From NCBI RefSeq assembly GCF_002251855.1, contig NZ_NOXW01000022.1:248001-312000 (forward strand): a stretch of 64,000 nucleotides of DNA, written 5' to 3'. The DNA is from Rhodoferax sp. TH121. Lineage in GTDB: Bacteria; Pseudomonadota; Gammaproteobacteria; Burkholderiales; Burkholderiaceae_C. Below, piece by piece: positions 47,034-54,723 of this stretch. The position numbers and the translations under genes are program-made. The stretch's first letter is position 1. The number at the start of each line of letters is the position of its first letter. A model generated the notes under the pieces. The model did no database searches. It saw only the letters and a program-made list of their open reading frames with translations, and was not told the origin of the DNA.

Positions 47034-48609
47034 GGGGCTCCTTGGTGTGGGGGGAAAGGGGCGCAGATTAGACTGCGGGAGTTTCCATTTTCCTCCGACT
47101 TCTCCCTTGCAACTTTTGTTCCCGCCTTCTGCGCGTGACCGTACCTCTTGGGTGCTGGCACTGGTGTTTGGTCTGCACGCCGTGCTGGGTGCCGTGATCG
47201 GCCTGTCGGTAGATGAGGCGCACTACCTGCTCTACGCCGTGCACCCTGCGCTGAGCTACTTTGACCACCCGCCGCTGGTGGGCTGGGTGCAGTGGCCCCT
47301 GGTGGCACTGGGTGCGCCCGTCGGCGTGTTGCGGCTGATTCCAGGCGTGTTGTGGCTGGCCACTGTGTGGGGCGTGTACCGCCTCACGCTGCGTTGGCTA
47401 GCAGGCCAGGCGCATGCGGCCCCGTCCGCGCTGGGCGCCGTGCTGGCCTTGGTGTTGGCGCCCCTGCTGCATGTGCTGGGCATCGGCTTGTTGCCTGACA
47501 CCTTGCTCATGGCACTGACGGTGGCCTTGGTGCACCAGACCTGGACGCTGATGCAGCCCGGGGCCGCCGGGCGCACCGCGCCTTGGTTGGTACTGGGTTT
47601 GCTGCTGGGCCTGGCTGGCTTGGCGAAATACACCGCCGCGTTCACCGCTGTGGCGGTGGCGCTGTGCATCGTGGGAGCCCAAGGCTGGGGCGTGCTGCGT
47701 CGCCCGGCGTTGTGGGCCGCGGTGGGCGTTGCGGCCCTGTTGATCACTCCCGTGCTGGTGTGGAATGCGCAGAACCATTGGATCTCATTCACCTACCAGC
47801 TGGCCCACGGCAAAGGCAGTGTGTGGCAAGCCAGCCATGTGCTGCGTTTTGTGCTCACCCAGCTGTTGGCGTTTGGTCCCTTGCTGTGGTGTGCGGTGGT
47901 GGGCTGGCGCCAAGCCGACCGGCGGCTGCGGCCGCTGGCTTGGTTGTTTGTGATTCCTTTTGCCATCTTCACCTATATGGCCGGTGGCGGGACTGCGCTG
48001 CCGCACTGGACGGCCCCCTCCTGGGTGGCGTTGGCGCCATTTGCAGGCATGGGGCTGGTAGCGCTGTGGCGAGGAGCGACACGTTGGCTGCTGGCAGCAC
48101 TGGGGCTGGCCCAGGCTTTGGCCTGTGCAGGGCTGTTGGGCCTGATGGCCAGCGCCGGTTGGCCGGTGGTGGCGGGGAGCGATGCGGCCGTGGCACCACA
48201 AGCCAACCCCTTTGCCGATTTGCATGGTTGGGATGTGGCAGGTGCGCGCGCTATTGAGTTGGCCCAACAGCAGGGGCTGCAGAGCGTGGCGGTGCAAAAC
48301 TGGACGCTGGGCAGCCGCCTGGCTTGGTATGCGCGCCCGCTGCCGCTGCACGTGCTGGAGGATGGCGATTCGCAGTTCCAACTCTGGACCGGCGCACTGC
48401 CGCAGGGCGGCAATACCTTGCTGGTGGATTGGTCGTACATGGCCTACGACCCACCCCTGGGCGCCCAGGGCTTTGCCAGCTGCACCTTGCTGGACAGCCT
48501 GCCGGTCGCGCACTGGGGCCGGCCGTTGGCCCGCTTTCGCTTCCATGACTGCCGCGACTGGGCGGGCGCCACGCCGCAGCCACGGCTTACACTCGCGCCC
48601 TTGCCCTGA
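47032..48609 (+). CDS. ArnT-like glycosyltransferase of the PMT/GT39-GT83 superfamily
   Basis: This multi-membrane-span glycosyltransferase has up to 525 residues. The catalytic acidic motif GLSVDEAHYLLYAVHPALSY then FDHPPLVGWVQWPL is placed in the first periplasmic loop, as in ArnT and related dolichol- or undecaprenyl-phosphate-sugar transferases. About 10 further membrane helices follow, then a C-terminal soluble part. The start is uncertain: the ATG at 47032 shares the CATG with the divergent tautomerase start, so a downstream start, for example TTG 47107, is more likely. It is followed after 12 bp by a PAP2 phosphatase, which could recycle a lipid carrier. The sugar and acceptor (lipid A or other) are unknown. 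Confidence 0.82.
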   Translation: MGLLGVGGKGRRLDCGSFHFPPTSPLQLLFPPSARDRTSWVLALVFGLHAVLGAVIGLSVDEAHYLLYAVHPALSYFDHPPLVGWVQWPLVALGAPVGVLRLIPGVLWLATVWGVYRLTLRWLAGQAHAAPSALGAVLALVLAPLLHVLGIGLLPDTLLMALTVALVHQTWTLMQPGAAGRTAPWLVLGLLLGLAGLAKYTAAFTAVAVALCIVGAQGWGVLRRPALWAAVGVAALLITPVLVWNAQNHWISFTYQLAHGKGSVWQASHVLRFVLTQLLAFGPLLWCAVVGWRQADRRLRPLAWLFVIPFAIFTYMAGGGTALPHWTAPSWVALAPFAGMGLVALWRGATRWLLAALGLAQALACAGLLGLMASAGWPVVAGSDAAVAPQANPFADLHGWDVAGARAIELAQQQGLQSVAVQNWTLGSRLAWYARPLPLHVLEDGDSQFQLWTGALPQGGNTLLVDWSYMAYDPPLGAQGFASCTLLDSLPVAHWGRPLARFRFHDCRDWAGATPQPRLTLAPLP

Positions 48610-48621
48610 ATCCCGTTTGCC

Positions 48622-49437
48622 ATGCTGCCACCCGCTTCCACGCCCCACGCCCTGACCAGCCCCGTCAACGCCCGCACCTGGTGGTGGCCGCTGGTGGTGT
48701 TTGTGCTGGGCACTCCCTTGTGGTTGCAGCTGTGGGAGCCCCGCCTCTTCATCACCATCAACCAGTGGTGCGCGCCGCTGGCGGCCGAGTTCTGGACCGG
48801 CTTGTCCCTTTTGGGCAACGGCTGGGGGGTGCTGGCGGTTACTGCACCCTTGCTGGTGCTGGCCCCCCGTTTGATGGTGGCGTGGTTGTGTGCGGCGCCC
48901 TTTGCCGTGCTGTTTGCGCGCACCGGCAAGTTCTTCATTGAAAGCCCGCGCCCGGCAGCGGTGGTGGACAACACGCAGATGCGTGTGGTGGGCGAGCTGC
49001 TGCATAACGTCTCCATGCCCTCGGGCCACACGCTGACGGCGTTTGCCGTGGCCTCCGGCATCTACTTTGCGCTCAGCGCGGCCCAGCGCCGTCGCCATTG
49101 GTGGCTGTTGGTGCTGGCGGCTGGCGCCGGCCTGGCGCGCATTGCGGTGGGCGCGCATTGGCCGGGCGATGTAGCGGTGGGCGCCAGCCTGGGCCTGCTC
49201 TCGGGTTTGCTGGGGCACCAGATCTGGATCCGTTTGCCTGAGCGCCAGTTTGCGCCTTCGGGCTGGTGGTTGCGCATTGCCGCCGTGTTGGTGGCCTTGT
49301 CCGTCTACCACCTGCTCACCGAGGAGCTGGATTTTGCAGAAAACCACGTCGCCCAACAGGTGCTGGCGGTGGTGGCGGTGGGCAGCCTGCTGGCGTATGT
49401 CTGGCGTCTGTTGCGCGAAAGACTCAATGCAATATAG
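48622..49437 (+). CDS. PAP2-family membrane phosphatase
   Basis: The 271-residue membrane protein has the three PAP2 motifs: KFFIESPRP (K-x6-RP), MPSGHTLTAF (PSGH) and RIAVGAHWPGDV (SR-x5-H-x3-D form, with A in place of S). It has about six membrane helices. Such enzymes dephosphorylate lipid phosphates such as undecaprenyl pyrophosphate. It lies 12 bp downstream of the glycosyltransferase, which suggests a lipid-linked glycan role. The last codons and stop fall at the right end of a dispersed repeat (copy G, opposite strand). Confidence 0.87.
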   Translation: MLPPASTPHALTSPVNARTWWWPLVVFVLGTPLWLQLWEPRLFITINQWCAPLAAEFWTGLSLLGNGWGVLAVTAPLLVLAPRLMVAWLCAAPFAVLFARTGKFFIESPRPAAVVDNTQMRVVGELLHNVSMPSGHTLTAFAVASGIYFALSAAQRRRHWWLLVLAAGAGLARIAVGAHWPGDVAVGASLGLLSGLLGHQIWIRLPERQFAPSGWWLRIAAVLVALSVYHLLTEELDFAENHVAQQVLAVVAVGSLLAYVWRLLRERLNAI

Positions 49438-49490
49438 GCCTCTGACCGGCGTTAAATATGCGCGAGCAGCTATTGAATTGATAGCTATTT
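49428..49490 (-). repeat. Dispersed hairpin repeat, copy G (supplies the stop of the PAP2 gene)
   Basis: On the minus strand it is GCTAT, 7-nt loop, ATAGC, then TGCTCGCGCA, TATTTAACGCCGG and TCAGAGGCC. This full-length copy with a perfect stem lies between the PAP2 gene and the Mn riboswitch. Confidence 0.9.
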
Positions 49491-49514
49491 GATGCGCCGC
49501 AAGCCAATTCGATT

Positions 49515-49544
49515 TGTGGGGACATTGCAGTTTCTGCCATGATC
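49515..49544 (+). promoter_or_regulatory. Possible sigma70 promoter for the terC riboswitch transcript
   Basis: The -35-like TTGTGG (49515-49520) and -10-like CATGAT (49539-49544) are separated by 18 nt, about 7 nt before the first base of the riboswitch P1. The match is weak; placement fits the expected transcript start. Confidence 0.35.
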
Positions 49545-49550
49545 CGCGCA

Positions 49551-49683
49551 CCTTTAGGGGAGTAGCAATCCCGGCGCGCAGGTGTCGGGTTTGCATGTTT
49601 CGTCAGTACGTCGCGGGTGGTTTTACTGCCCCGGCCGGAACATGCAGAGGCGCCAACGGCGCTCTCCCGCAAGACCTACAGGG
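49551..49683 (+). promoter_or_regulatory. yybP-ykoY (Mn2+) riboswitch upstream of terC
   Basis: This shows the conserved features of the yybP-ykoY class: GGGGAGTAGC at 49557-49566, the internal CTGCCCCGG at 49626-49634 and the closing CAAGACCTACAGG at 49670-49682. The outer stem P1 pairs CCTTTAGG (49551-49558) with CCTACAGG (49675-49682), with one mismatch. In E. coli the same element controls alx, a terC-family gene, and responds to Mn2+ and high pH. Here it precedes the TerC start by about 28 nt, consistent with translational control. Confidence 0.9.
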
Positions 49684-49711
49684 AATGTTCAACCATTTCT
49701 GGGTCTTGCAT

Positions 49712-50671
49712 ATGCAAACAATTGCACCGCTGTGGCTATGGGCCACTTTCGTCGGCATCGTTCTGGTGTCACTCTTCGTTGACTTCGTCGTGCTCAAAAA
49801 GCAGGGCGCGCACGACATTGGCGTCAAAGAGGCGCTCAACTGGTCCCTGATCTGGATCGCCTTGAGCTTCTTGTTCAACGGTTTGTTCTGGTGGGCGGTC
49901 AAAGACACGACTGGGTCGACCGAGCTGGCCAACACCAAATCGCTTGAATTCCTCACCGGCTACCTCATCGAGAAGTCGCTGGCCGTGGACAACATCTTCG
50001 TGTTCCTGATGATCTTCACCTACTTCGCAGTGCCCACGCACTACCAGAAGCGGGTGCTGATGATTGGCATCATTGGTGCCATCGTGTTGCGCACCATCAT
50101 GATTCTGGTGGGTGGCTGGTTGCTGGCCGAGTTCCACTGGATCCTGTACGTGTTCGGTGCCTTCCTGATCCTCACCGGCGTGAAGATGTGGTGGGCTGCA
50201 GGCCAGGAACCCAGTCTGGACGACAACCCAGCCTTGAAGCTGCTGCGCAAGATCTTGCCCGTAAGCAAGAACTACGATGGTGAGAACTTCTGGACCGTGG
50301 AGAACGGCAAGAAGATCGCGACCCCCTTGTTCATGGTGATCTGCCTGGTGGCCCTGACGGATGTGATCTTTGCCGTGGACTCCATCCCCGCGATCTTCGC
50401 GATCACCAGTGACCCCTTCATTGTGCTGACCAGCAACGTGTTTGCGATCCTGGGTCTGCGTGCCATGTACTTCCTGCTGGCGGCAGTGGCCAACAAGTTC
50501 CACCTGTTGAACTACGGCCTGGCTGTGATCCTGGTGTTCATCGGTACCAAGATGTGCCTGATTGACATTTACAAGATTCCGGTGGGTGTGTCCCTCGGCG
50601 TGGTGGTGGGCATTCTGGCCGTCACCATGTGGCTGAGTGTGCGTTCCAGCAGCACGCGCAGCAGCGCTTGA
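49712..50671 (+). CDS. TerC/Alx-family integral membrane protein (likely manganese exporter)
   Basis: The 319-residue membrane protein starts MQTIAPLWLWATFVGIVLVS, the typical TerC N-terminus; in-frame starts upstream lie inside the riboswitch. It has about nine helices with the acidic family motifs LIEKSLAVDNIFVFLMIF, DVIFAVDSIPAIFAIT and GLRAMYFLLAAV. E. coli Alx, behind the same riboswitch class, exports Mn2+, so a Mn-efflux role is likely here. ATG 49685 is an in-frame alternative start but has poor ribosome-site spacing. The ExoD gene follows after 2 bp. Confidence 0.92.
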   Translation: MQTIAPLWLWATFVGIVLVSLFVDFVVLKKQGAHDIGVKEALNWSLIWIALSFLFNGLFWWAVKDTTGSTELANTKSLEFLTGYLIEKSLAVDNIFVFLMIFTYFAVPTHYQKRVLMIGIIGAIVLRTIMILVGGWLLAEFHWILYVFGAFLILTGVKMWWAAGQEPSLDDNPALKLLRKILPVSKNYDGENFWTVENGKKIATPLFMVICLVALTDVIFAVDSIPAIFAITSDPFIVLTSNVFAILGLRAMYFLLAAVANKFHLLNYGLAVILVFIGTKMCLIDIYKIPVGVSLGVVVGILAVTMWLSVRSSSTRSSA

Positions 50672-50673
50672 CC

Positions 50674-51276
50674 ATGGACCCCATGCAAGCCCGGCGATTG
50701 CGGGCAGCGGCTGACGCGCTGGAAGACCAACCCTTGCGCTTGCAGCAGCTGTTCCGGCTGCATGGCCGGGGAGGGCCGGGAGCCTTGCTGGTGGTGCTGA
50801 CCGTGCCGTGCCTGCTGCCCTTGCCGGGCGCAGGCACCCTGATGTCTCTGGGCCTTGCAGCGCTGGCGTGGATGATCTGGCGCTACTTTCCCCGGTTGGT
50901 CATGCCCCGCAGGGTGGGGCGGCTGCAGCTCTCGGCCCCCATGGCACGCCGGGCCCTGCACACCCTGGCCTGGCTCTACGAGCAGGCGGCGCGGGTGATG
51001 CGGGCCCGTTTGTGTTGGTGGGTGCAGCCCGGCCACCGCATCTGGCTGGCACCCTTGGTGGCTGCCATGGCCGGAGCCATTTTTCTGCCCATCCCGTTTG
51101 GCAATGTGGTACCTGCAGTGGCCCTGCTGTTGCTGGGCTTGGGGCTGGTGTTTGACGACGGCTTGGCCGTGTTGGCAGGTGCCATGCTCGGGGTGGTTTG
51201 GGTCCTGGCGCTGTTGGCCCTGGTGGTGGGCGGTGCCCAGTGGCTACCGGGCGTGTGGGAGGCCTGGCAGGCTTAG
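50674..51276 (+). CDS. ExoD-family exopolysaccharide-synthesis-like membrane protein
   Basis: The 200-residue membrane protein matches ExoD (PF06055) by GGPGALLVVLTVPCLLPLPG AGTL and a second hydrophobic block (IWLAPLVAAMAGAIFLPIPF then GNVVPAVALLLLGLGLVF). In rhizobia exoD loss alters exopolysaccharide and alkali sensitivity. The ATG at 50674 lies 2 bp after the terC stop. Its stop overlaps the stop of the convergent DUF2520 gene by 4 bp. Co-transcription with terC would place it under the Mn riboswitch. Confidence 0.85.
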   Translation: MDPMQARRLRAAADALEDQPLRLQQLFRLHGRGGPGALLVVLTVPCLLPLPGAGTLMSLGLAALAWMIWRYFPRLVMPRRVGRLQLSAPMARRALHTLAWLYEQAARVMRARLCWWVQPGHRIWLAPLVAAMAGAIFLPIPFGNVVPAVALLLLGLGLVFDDGLAVLAGAMLGVVWVLALLALVVGGAQWLPGVWEAWQA

Positions 51277-52097
51277 TCCCCGTGCCCGGCCAGGCGCAGC
51301 GCCAAGGTGCTGAGGGCCCGGTAGGCATCACCACTGGGCGCATCCCATGCGTGAACGACGGCGGCTTGCTGCTCAATTGCCGCCACATCACCGCGTGCTG
51401 CGGGCCCGGTCAGGGCGCCTGCCGGGCCCTGGCGCGTGATGTTCTCTACCGCATTTCGCAGCAGCTGAGTGCGCAGCTGCGGCAGCAGGTCCGGCGGCAC
51501 GCCGCTGCGTACCCAGGCTGCTTCCGCCACGGACTGCAGCACGGGTAAAAAGTTGGTCGCAAACACCGCCGCGGCATGGTAGAGCACCTTGTCTTCTCCC
51601 GCCACCCGGAAGCAATGGCCACCAATGGCTTGGAAAGCGGCCTCCAGTGCCGCACACGCGTGGGCATCTCCTTCGAGGGCACAGGCGGTTCCCGCAAATT
51701 GCTGCACTGCCGCCTCGACCTCGGCAAAGCTCAGGATGCAATGTGCGCTGGCGGTGCGCCAACCCCTGTCGGCCAAGGGTTGCAAGCTGCCAGCGTTCTG
51801 GGCCCCGCTGCAATGGAAGACGATGGGGCTGTTTGCGTCACCAAGGTGGGCGGCCGCAAGGGTGGCGGCCACTGTGGCAATCCGTGCGTCTTGCACGGCC
51901 ACCATCCACACATCGGCGGGGCGCATGTCGCCGAACCAAGCTACCGGTCGCCCGTGGCCCAGGGCCGCACACGCCGCCACAGCACTTTCCGGGTTGCTGG
52001 TCAGTACATCCTGAATCTCCAACACGCCATGCCGCGCCCACAAGGTGGCCAATGTGCGGCCGACACGGCCGGCACCTACCAGGTTCAAGGTTGTCAC
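51273..52097 (-). CDS. Rossmann-fold protein with DUF2520 domain
   Basis: The 274-residue protein has an N-terminal NAD(P)-binding motif (MTTLNLVGAGRVGRTLATLW) and a C-terminal helical DUF2520 domain (EDKVLYHAAAVFATNFLPVL, RQGPAGALTGPAARGD). The family resembles 6-phosphogluconate or pyrroline-5-carboxylate reductase folds, but its substrate is not known. The PIVFHCSGAQ segment replaces the usual loop of P5C reductases. It is convergent with ExoD (4-bp overlap) and divergent from the epimerase gene with a 44-bp spacer. Confidence 0.85.
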   Translation of the reverse strand: MTTLNLVGAGRVGRTLATLWARHGVLEIQDVLTSNPESAVAACAALGHGRPVAWFGDMRPADVWMVAVQDARIATVAATLAAAHLGDANSPIVFHCSGAQNAGSLQPLADRGWRTASAHCILSFAEVEAAVQQFAGTACALEGDAHACAALEAAFQAIGGHCFRVAGEDKVLYHAAAVFATNFLPVLQSVAEAAWVRSGVPPDLLPQLRTQLLRNAVENITRQGPAGALTGPAARGDVAAIEQQAAVVHAWDAPSGDAYRALSTLALRLAGHGD

Positions 52098-52141
52098 GCG
52101 CGCTTCACTCCAGGTACGGTTGGCGCCGCTACCATGGCGCC

Positions 52142-52996
52142 ATGAAAAAAATTCTGGTTACAGGCGGCACCGGTGCCGTCGGCAAATACATTGTGGACGA
52201 TCTGGTGCAGCACGGGTACACCGTGGGGGTGCTGGACTTGGCGCCCCCGGCGCGCAGCGATGTGACCCACCATGCCGTGGATGTGCTGCAGCTCGATGCC
52301 GTGCTGCAGGCCATGACCGGCTACGAAGCCGTCATGCATGTGGCGGGCATTCCGCACCCGCTCAACGACCCGGCCAAGCGCGTGTTCGATGTCAACGTGA
52401 ACGGCACCTTCAATGTGCTCGAAGCGGCGGCCCAGCTGGGCATTGGCAAGGTGGTATTCACCTCCAGCGAATCGACCATGGGCTTTGCGTTCGCCACGCA
52501 TCGGCTGGCGCCACTCACCATCCCCGTAGACGAAGCCCACCCTGCCCGCCCGCAAGACCCCTATGGCCTGAGCAAGGTGGTGAGCGAGCAGATCTGCAAG
52601 ACCTACACCGAGCGCACCGGCATGCGCACGGTGTGCCTGCGCATGCCTTGGGTCTGGCTGCCCGACGATGCGCAGCGCCCCTTCTACCGGACGCTGGTGG
52701 CCGAGTACGCCAACTGGTACAAAAACCTTTGGACCTTTGTGGACGCGCGCGACGTGGCTACGGCCCACCGCCTGGCGCTGGAGGTGGAACTGGAGAACAA
52801 ACACGAGGCCTTCTTCATCACCGGACCGCACAACTGGACCGGGCAGGATGGCCGCAAGCTGATGGCTGAGTTCTGGCCCGAGGTCACCGAATTCGCGCCC
52901 GGCTTCGCTGGCACGGCACCGCTGATCTCGCACGCCAGGGCGGCCAGACTCTTGGGTTACGCGCCCCAGTACGGTGTCAAGGACGTGCTGGGCTGA
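52142..52996 (+). CDS. NAD(P)-dependent epimerase/dehydratase (extended SDR)
   Basis: The 284-residue extended short-chain dehydrogenase has nucleotide motif VTGGTGAVGKYIVDDL, the active-site YGLSK (Y-x3-K) and an upstream Ser in VVFTSSES. The VMHVAGIPHP segment and RMPWVWLPDD are typical of the sugar-nucleotide epimerase group or uronate dehydrogenases. The substrate cannot be assigned. Its 3' end overlaps the convergent PAP2 gene by 20 bp. Confidence 0.88.
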   Translation: MKKILVTGGTGAVGKYIVDDLVQHGYTVGVLDLAPPARSDVTHHAVDVLQLDAVLQAMTGYEAVMHVAGIPHPLNDPAKRVFDVNVNGTFNVLEAAAQLGIGKVVFTSSESTMGFAFATHRLAPLTIPVDEAHPARPQDPYGLSKVVSEQICKTYTERTGMRTVCLRMPWVWLPDDAQRPFYRTLVAEYANWYKNLWTFVDARDVATAHRLALEVELENKHEAFFITGPHNWTGQDGRKLMAEFWPEVTEFAPGFAGTAPLISHARAARLLGYAPQYGVKDVLG

Positions 52997-53624
52997 GCAA
53001 GTCGGGCGCGTGCCCATGCAAATGCGCCCGCGTGTACGGTGTGGTCCGGCCTGAGAGCCAGAGCGCCATGCGTACCTCCCAGCTGTGGGATGGCAGGTAG
53101 GTGGCCGACGGGGTGTGCAAGGAACCCAGCAGCAAGAACGGCGCCACGACAAGGGCCGGATGGCGCAGGTGCACGCGGCCAAGCGTTGCCAGCACCGCAG
53201 CCGCCACCATGCCGCCGAGTAGCCAGGCAGCCAGCACTTCGCTGGGGCTGTGCGCTCCCACTACCACCCTGGAAACTCCCACCGCAATCGCCAGACCCGC
53301 GCCCGCCACAGCACCCCACACCCCCAGGCCCGGCATGCAGCGCAGCAGCAGGGGCAACAGGGCCGCTGCCAGCAAGGTGTGGCCACTCACGCCGGTAAAG
53401 TCCCACGCGGCTACGCCCAGGCCCCAGCCATAAAAAGCCAGCTTGCTAAGCAAGGTGACGCTGACTGCGCCGCCCAGGGCCAGCACCAGCCATTGCAGCG
53501 TGCGGGTGTGACCGGTGCGCCACAGCCCCCACATCAGCAACAGGCAGGCGGGCAGTAGCAGGCTGGACGAGCCCAAGTGTGTGATGGTCCACCAGGCGCC
53601 TCCCACCAATCGTTCCAGGCTCAT
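52977..53624 (-). CDS. Small PAP2-like membrane phosphatase
   Basis: The 215-residue membrane protein has a degenerate first PAP2 motif (KLAFYGWGLGVAAW), the second motif as GVSGHTLLAA (SGH) and the third as SRVVVGAHSPSEV, with SR-x5-H-x3-E in place of the usual final Asp. About five helices. The weakened first motif and changed last residue mean activity is uncertain. The gene is coupled to srkA by a 4-bp overlap (ATGA at 53621-53624), so it is translated from the kinase transcript. It is the last gene of a leftward unit. Confidence 0.8.
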   Translation of the reverse strand: MSLERLVGGAWWTITHLGSSSLLLPACLLLMWGLWRTGHTRTLQWLVLALGGAVSVTLLSKLAFYGWGLGVAAWDFTGVSGHTLLAAALLPLLLRCMPGLGVWGAVAGAGLAIAVGVSRVVVGAHSPSEVLAAWLLGGMVAAAVLATLGRVHLRHPALVVAPFLLLGSLHTPSATYLPSHSWEVRMALWLSGRTTPYTRAHLHGHAPDLLSPARP

Positions 53625-54670
53625 ACGACCAGCGGGTCTTCCTGCATGGCTTCACATTGGTCGTCCAGCATCTGGATCTGGCCTTTCCAGTAGTCGCTGC
53701 TGCCAAACCAAGGAAAGTTGGCGGGAAAGGTCGGGTCGCTCCAGCGCCGGGCGAGCCAGGCGCTGTAGTGGATCAGGCGCAGGGTGCGCAGCGGCTCGAT
53801 CAGCGCCAGCTCGGCGCGGTCGAACTCGCGGAACTGCTCGTAGCCGTCCACCAGCATGCCGAGTTGGCGCGTCTGCTGCTGCCGGTCGCCGCTGAGCAGC
53901 ATCCACAGGTCTTGTACGGCGGGGCCGGTGCGGGCGTCGTCCAGGTCGACAAAGTGCGGGCCCGGGCCGGCCGCTGCTGTCGCGTCGGTGGGGGTCCAGA
54001 GGATGTTGCCGGGGTGGCAGTCGCCATGCAGGCGCAGCTGGCGTATTCCGCTGGAATTAGACTTGTTTTGGCCTGTTGCGCCCGCCATGTCTGCGCGAGC
54101 AGCTATCAAATCAATAGCATTTTGACAGGCGCTGCTCCAAGCGCTTTGCACGTCCATCGGTACCATGTTATTGGCCAGCAGCCACTGCATGGGTTCGATG
54201 GCAAAGGTCTGCACGTCCAGCGCCGGGCGGTGCACAAAGGGGTGCTTGGCGCCCACGGCGTGGATGCGCGCCAAAAAGCGGCCAATCCACTCCAGCACCT
54301 CGTCATCGTCCAGCTCCGGCGGGCGGCCGCCGCGCCGTGGGCTGACGCTGAACGCAAAGCCGCCAAAGTGGTGCAAGGTCTGGCCCTTCAACACGAGGGG
54401 CCCTACCGCCGGAATTTCATCGGCCATCAACTCAGCTGCAAAGTCGTGCTCCTCCTGGATCTGCGCATCGCTCCAGCGTTCTGGCCGGTAGAACTTGGCC
54501 ACCACGGGCGCACCGTCTTCGAGCTGCACCTGGTACACGCGGTTTTCGTAGGAGGACAGGGCGGTCAGGCGGCCATCGCCGCGCAGGCCCACGCTGTCCA
54601 GTGCGTCCAGCACCAGGTCGGGGGTCAGGGATTCAAAGGGGTGAAGGGCGCTGCCCGTGGTGCTGTGCAT
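53621..54670 (-). CDS. srkA: SrkA/YihE/RdoA-like stress-response serine/threonine kinase
   Basis: This choline-kinase-fold protein kinase is related to E. coli SrkA, which protects against stress-induced death. The 349-residue protein has SYENRVYQVQLEDGAPVVAK FYRPERW (nucleotide loop and Lys), HGDCHPGNILW (catalytic loop) and FVDLDDARTGPAVQDLWML (metal-binding Asp). An insertion of about 20 residues before HGD, reading AIDLIAARADMAGATGQNKS, is encoded by a dispersed hairpin repeat (54053-54124). Catalytic motifs are intact on both sides. It overlaps the PAP2 gene start by 4 bp. Confidence 0.92.
   Translation of the reverse strand: MHSTTGSALHPFESLTPDLVLDALDSVGLRGDGRLTALSSYENRVYQVQLEDGAPVVAKFYRPERWSDAQIQEEHDFAAELMADEIPAVGPLVLKGQTLHHFGGFAFSVSPRRGGRPPELDDDEVLEWIGRFLARIHAVGAKHPFVHRPALDVQTFAIEPMQWLLANNMVPMDVQSAWSSACQNAIDLIAARADMAGATGQNKSNSSGIRQLRLHGDCHPGNILWTPTDATAAAGPGPHFVDLDDARTGPAVQDLWMLLSGDRQQQTRQLGMLVDGYEQFREFDRAELALIEPLRTLRLIHYSAWLARRWSDPTFPANFPWFGSSDYWKGQIQMLDDQCEAMQEDPLVV
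54053..54124 (-). repeat. Dispersed hairpin repeat, copy H (in frame inside srkA)
   Basis: On the minus strand it is GCTAT, 7-nt loop tgatttg, ATAGC, then TGCTCGCGCA and a long right arm ending in AACAGGCCAAAAC. The stem is perfect. Translated as AIDLIAARADMAGATGQ, the same frame as in leuS and benE. Confidence 0.88.
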
Positions 54671-54723
54671 ACCCCGATTGTCGTCGGCAGACTTGCCCCT
54701 GCTGGGCAGGTGGCTTCCCCGGC

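Noticed and set aside
47785-49596. 603-codon minus-strand frame over the glycosyltransferase and PAP2 genes
   Set aside because: Gln/His/Arg-rich shadow of two real plus-strand genes. No ribosome site or domain.
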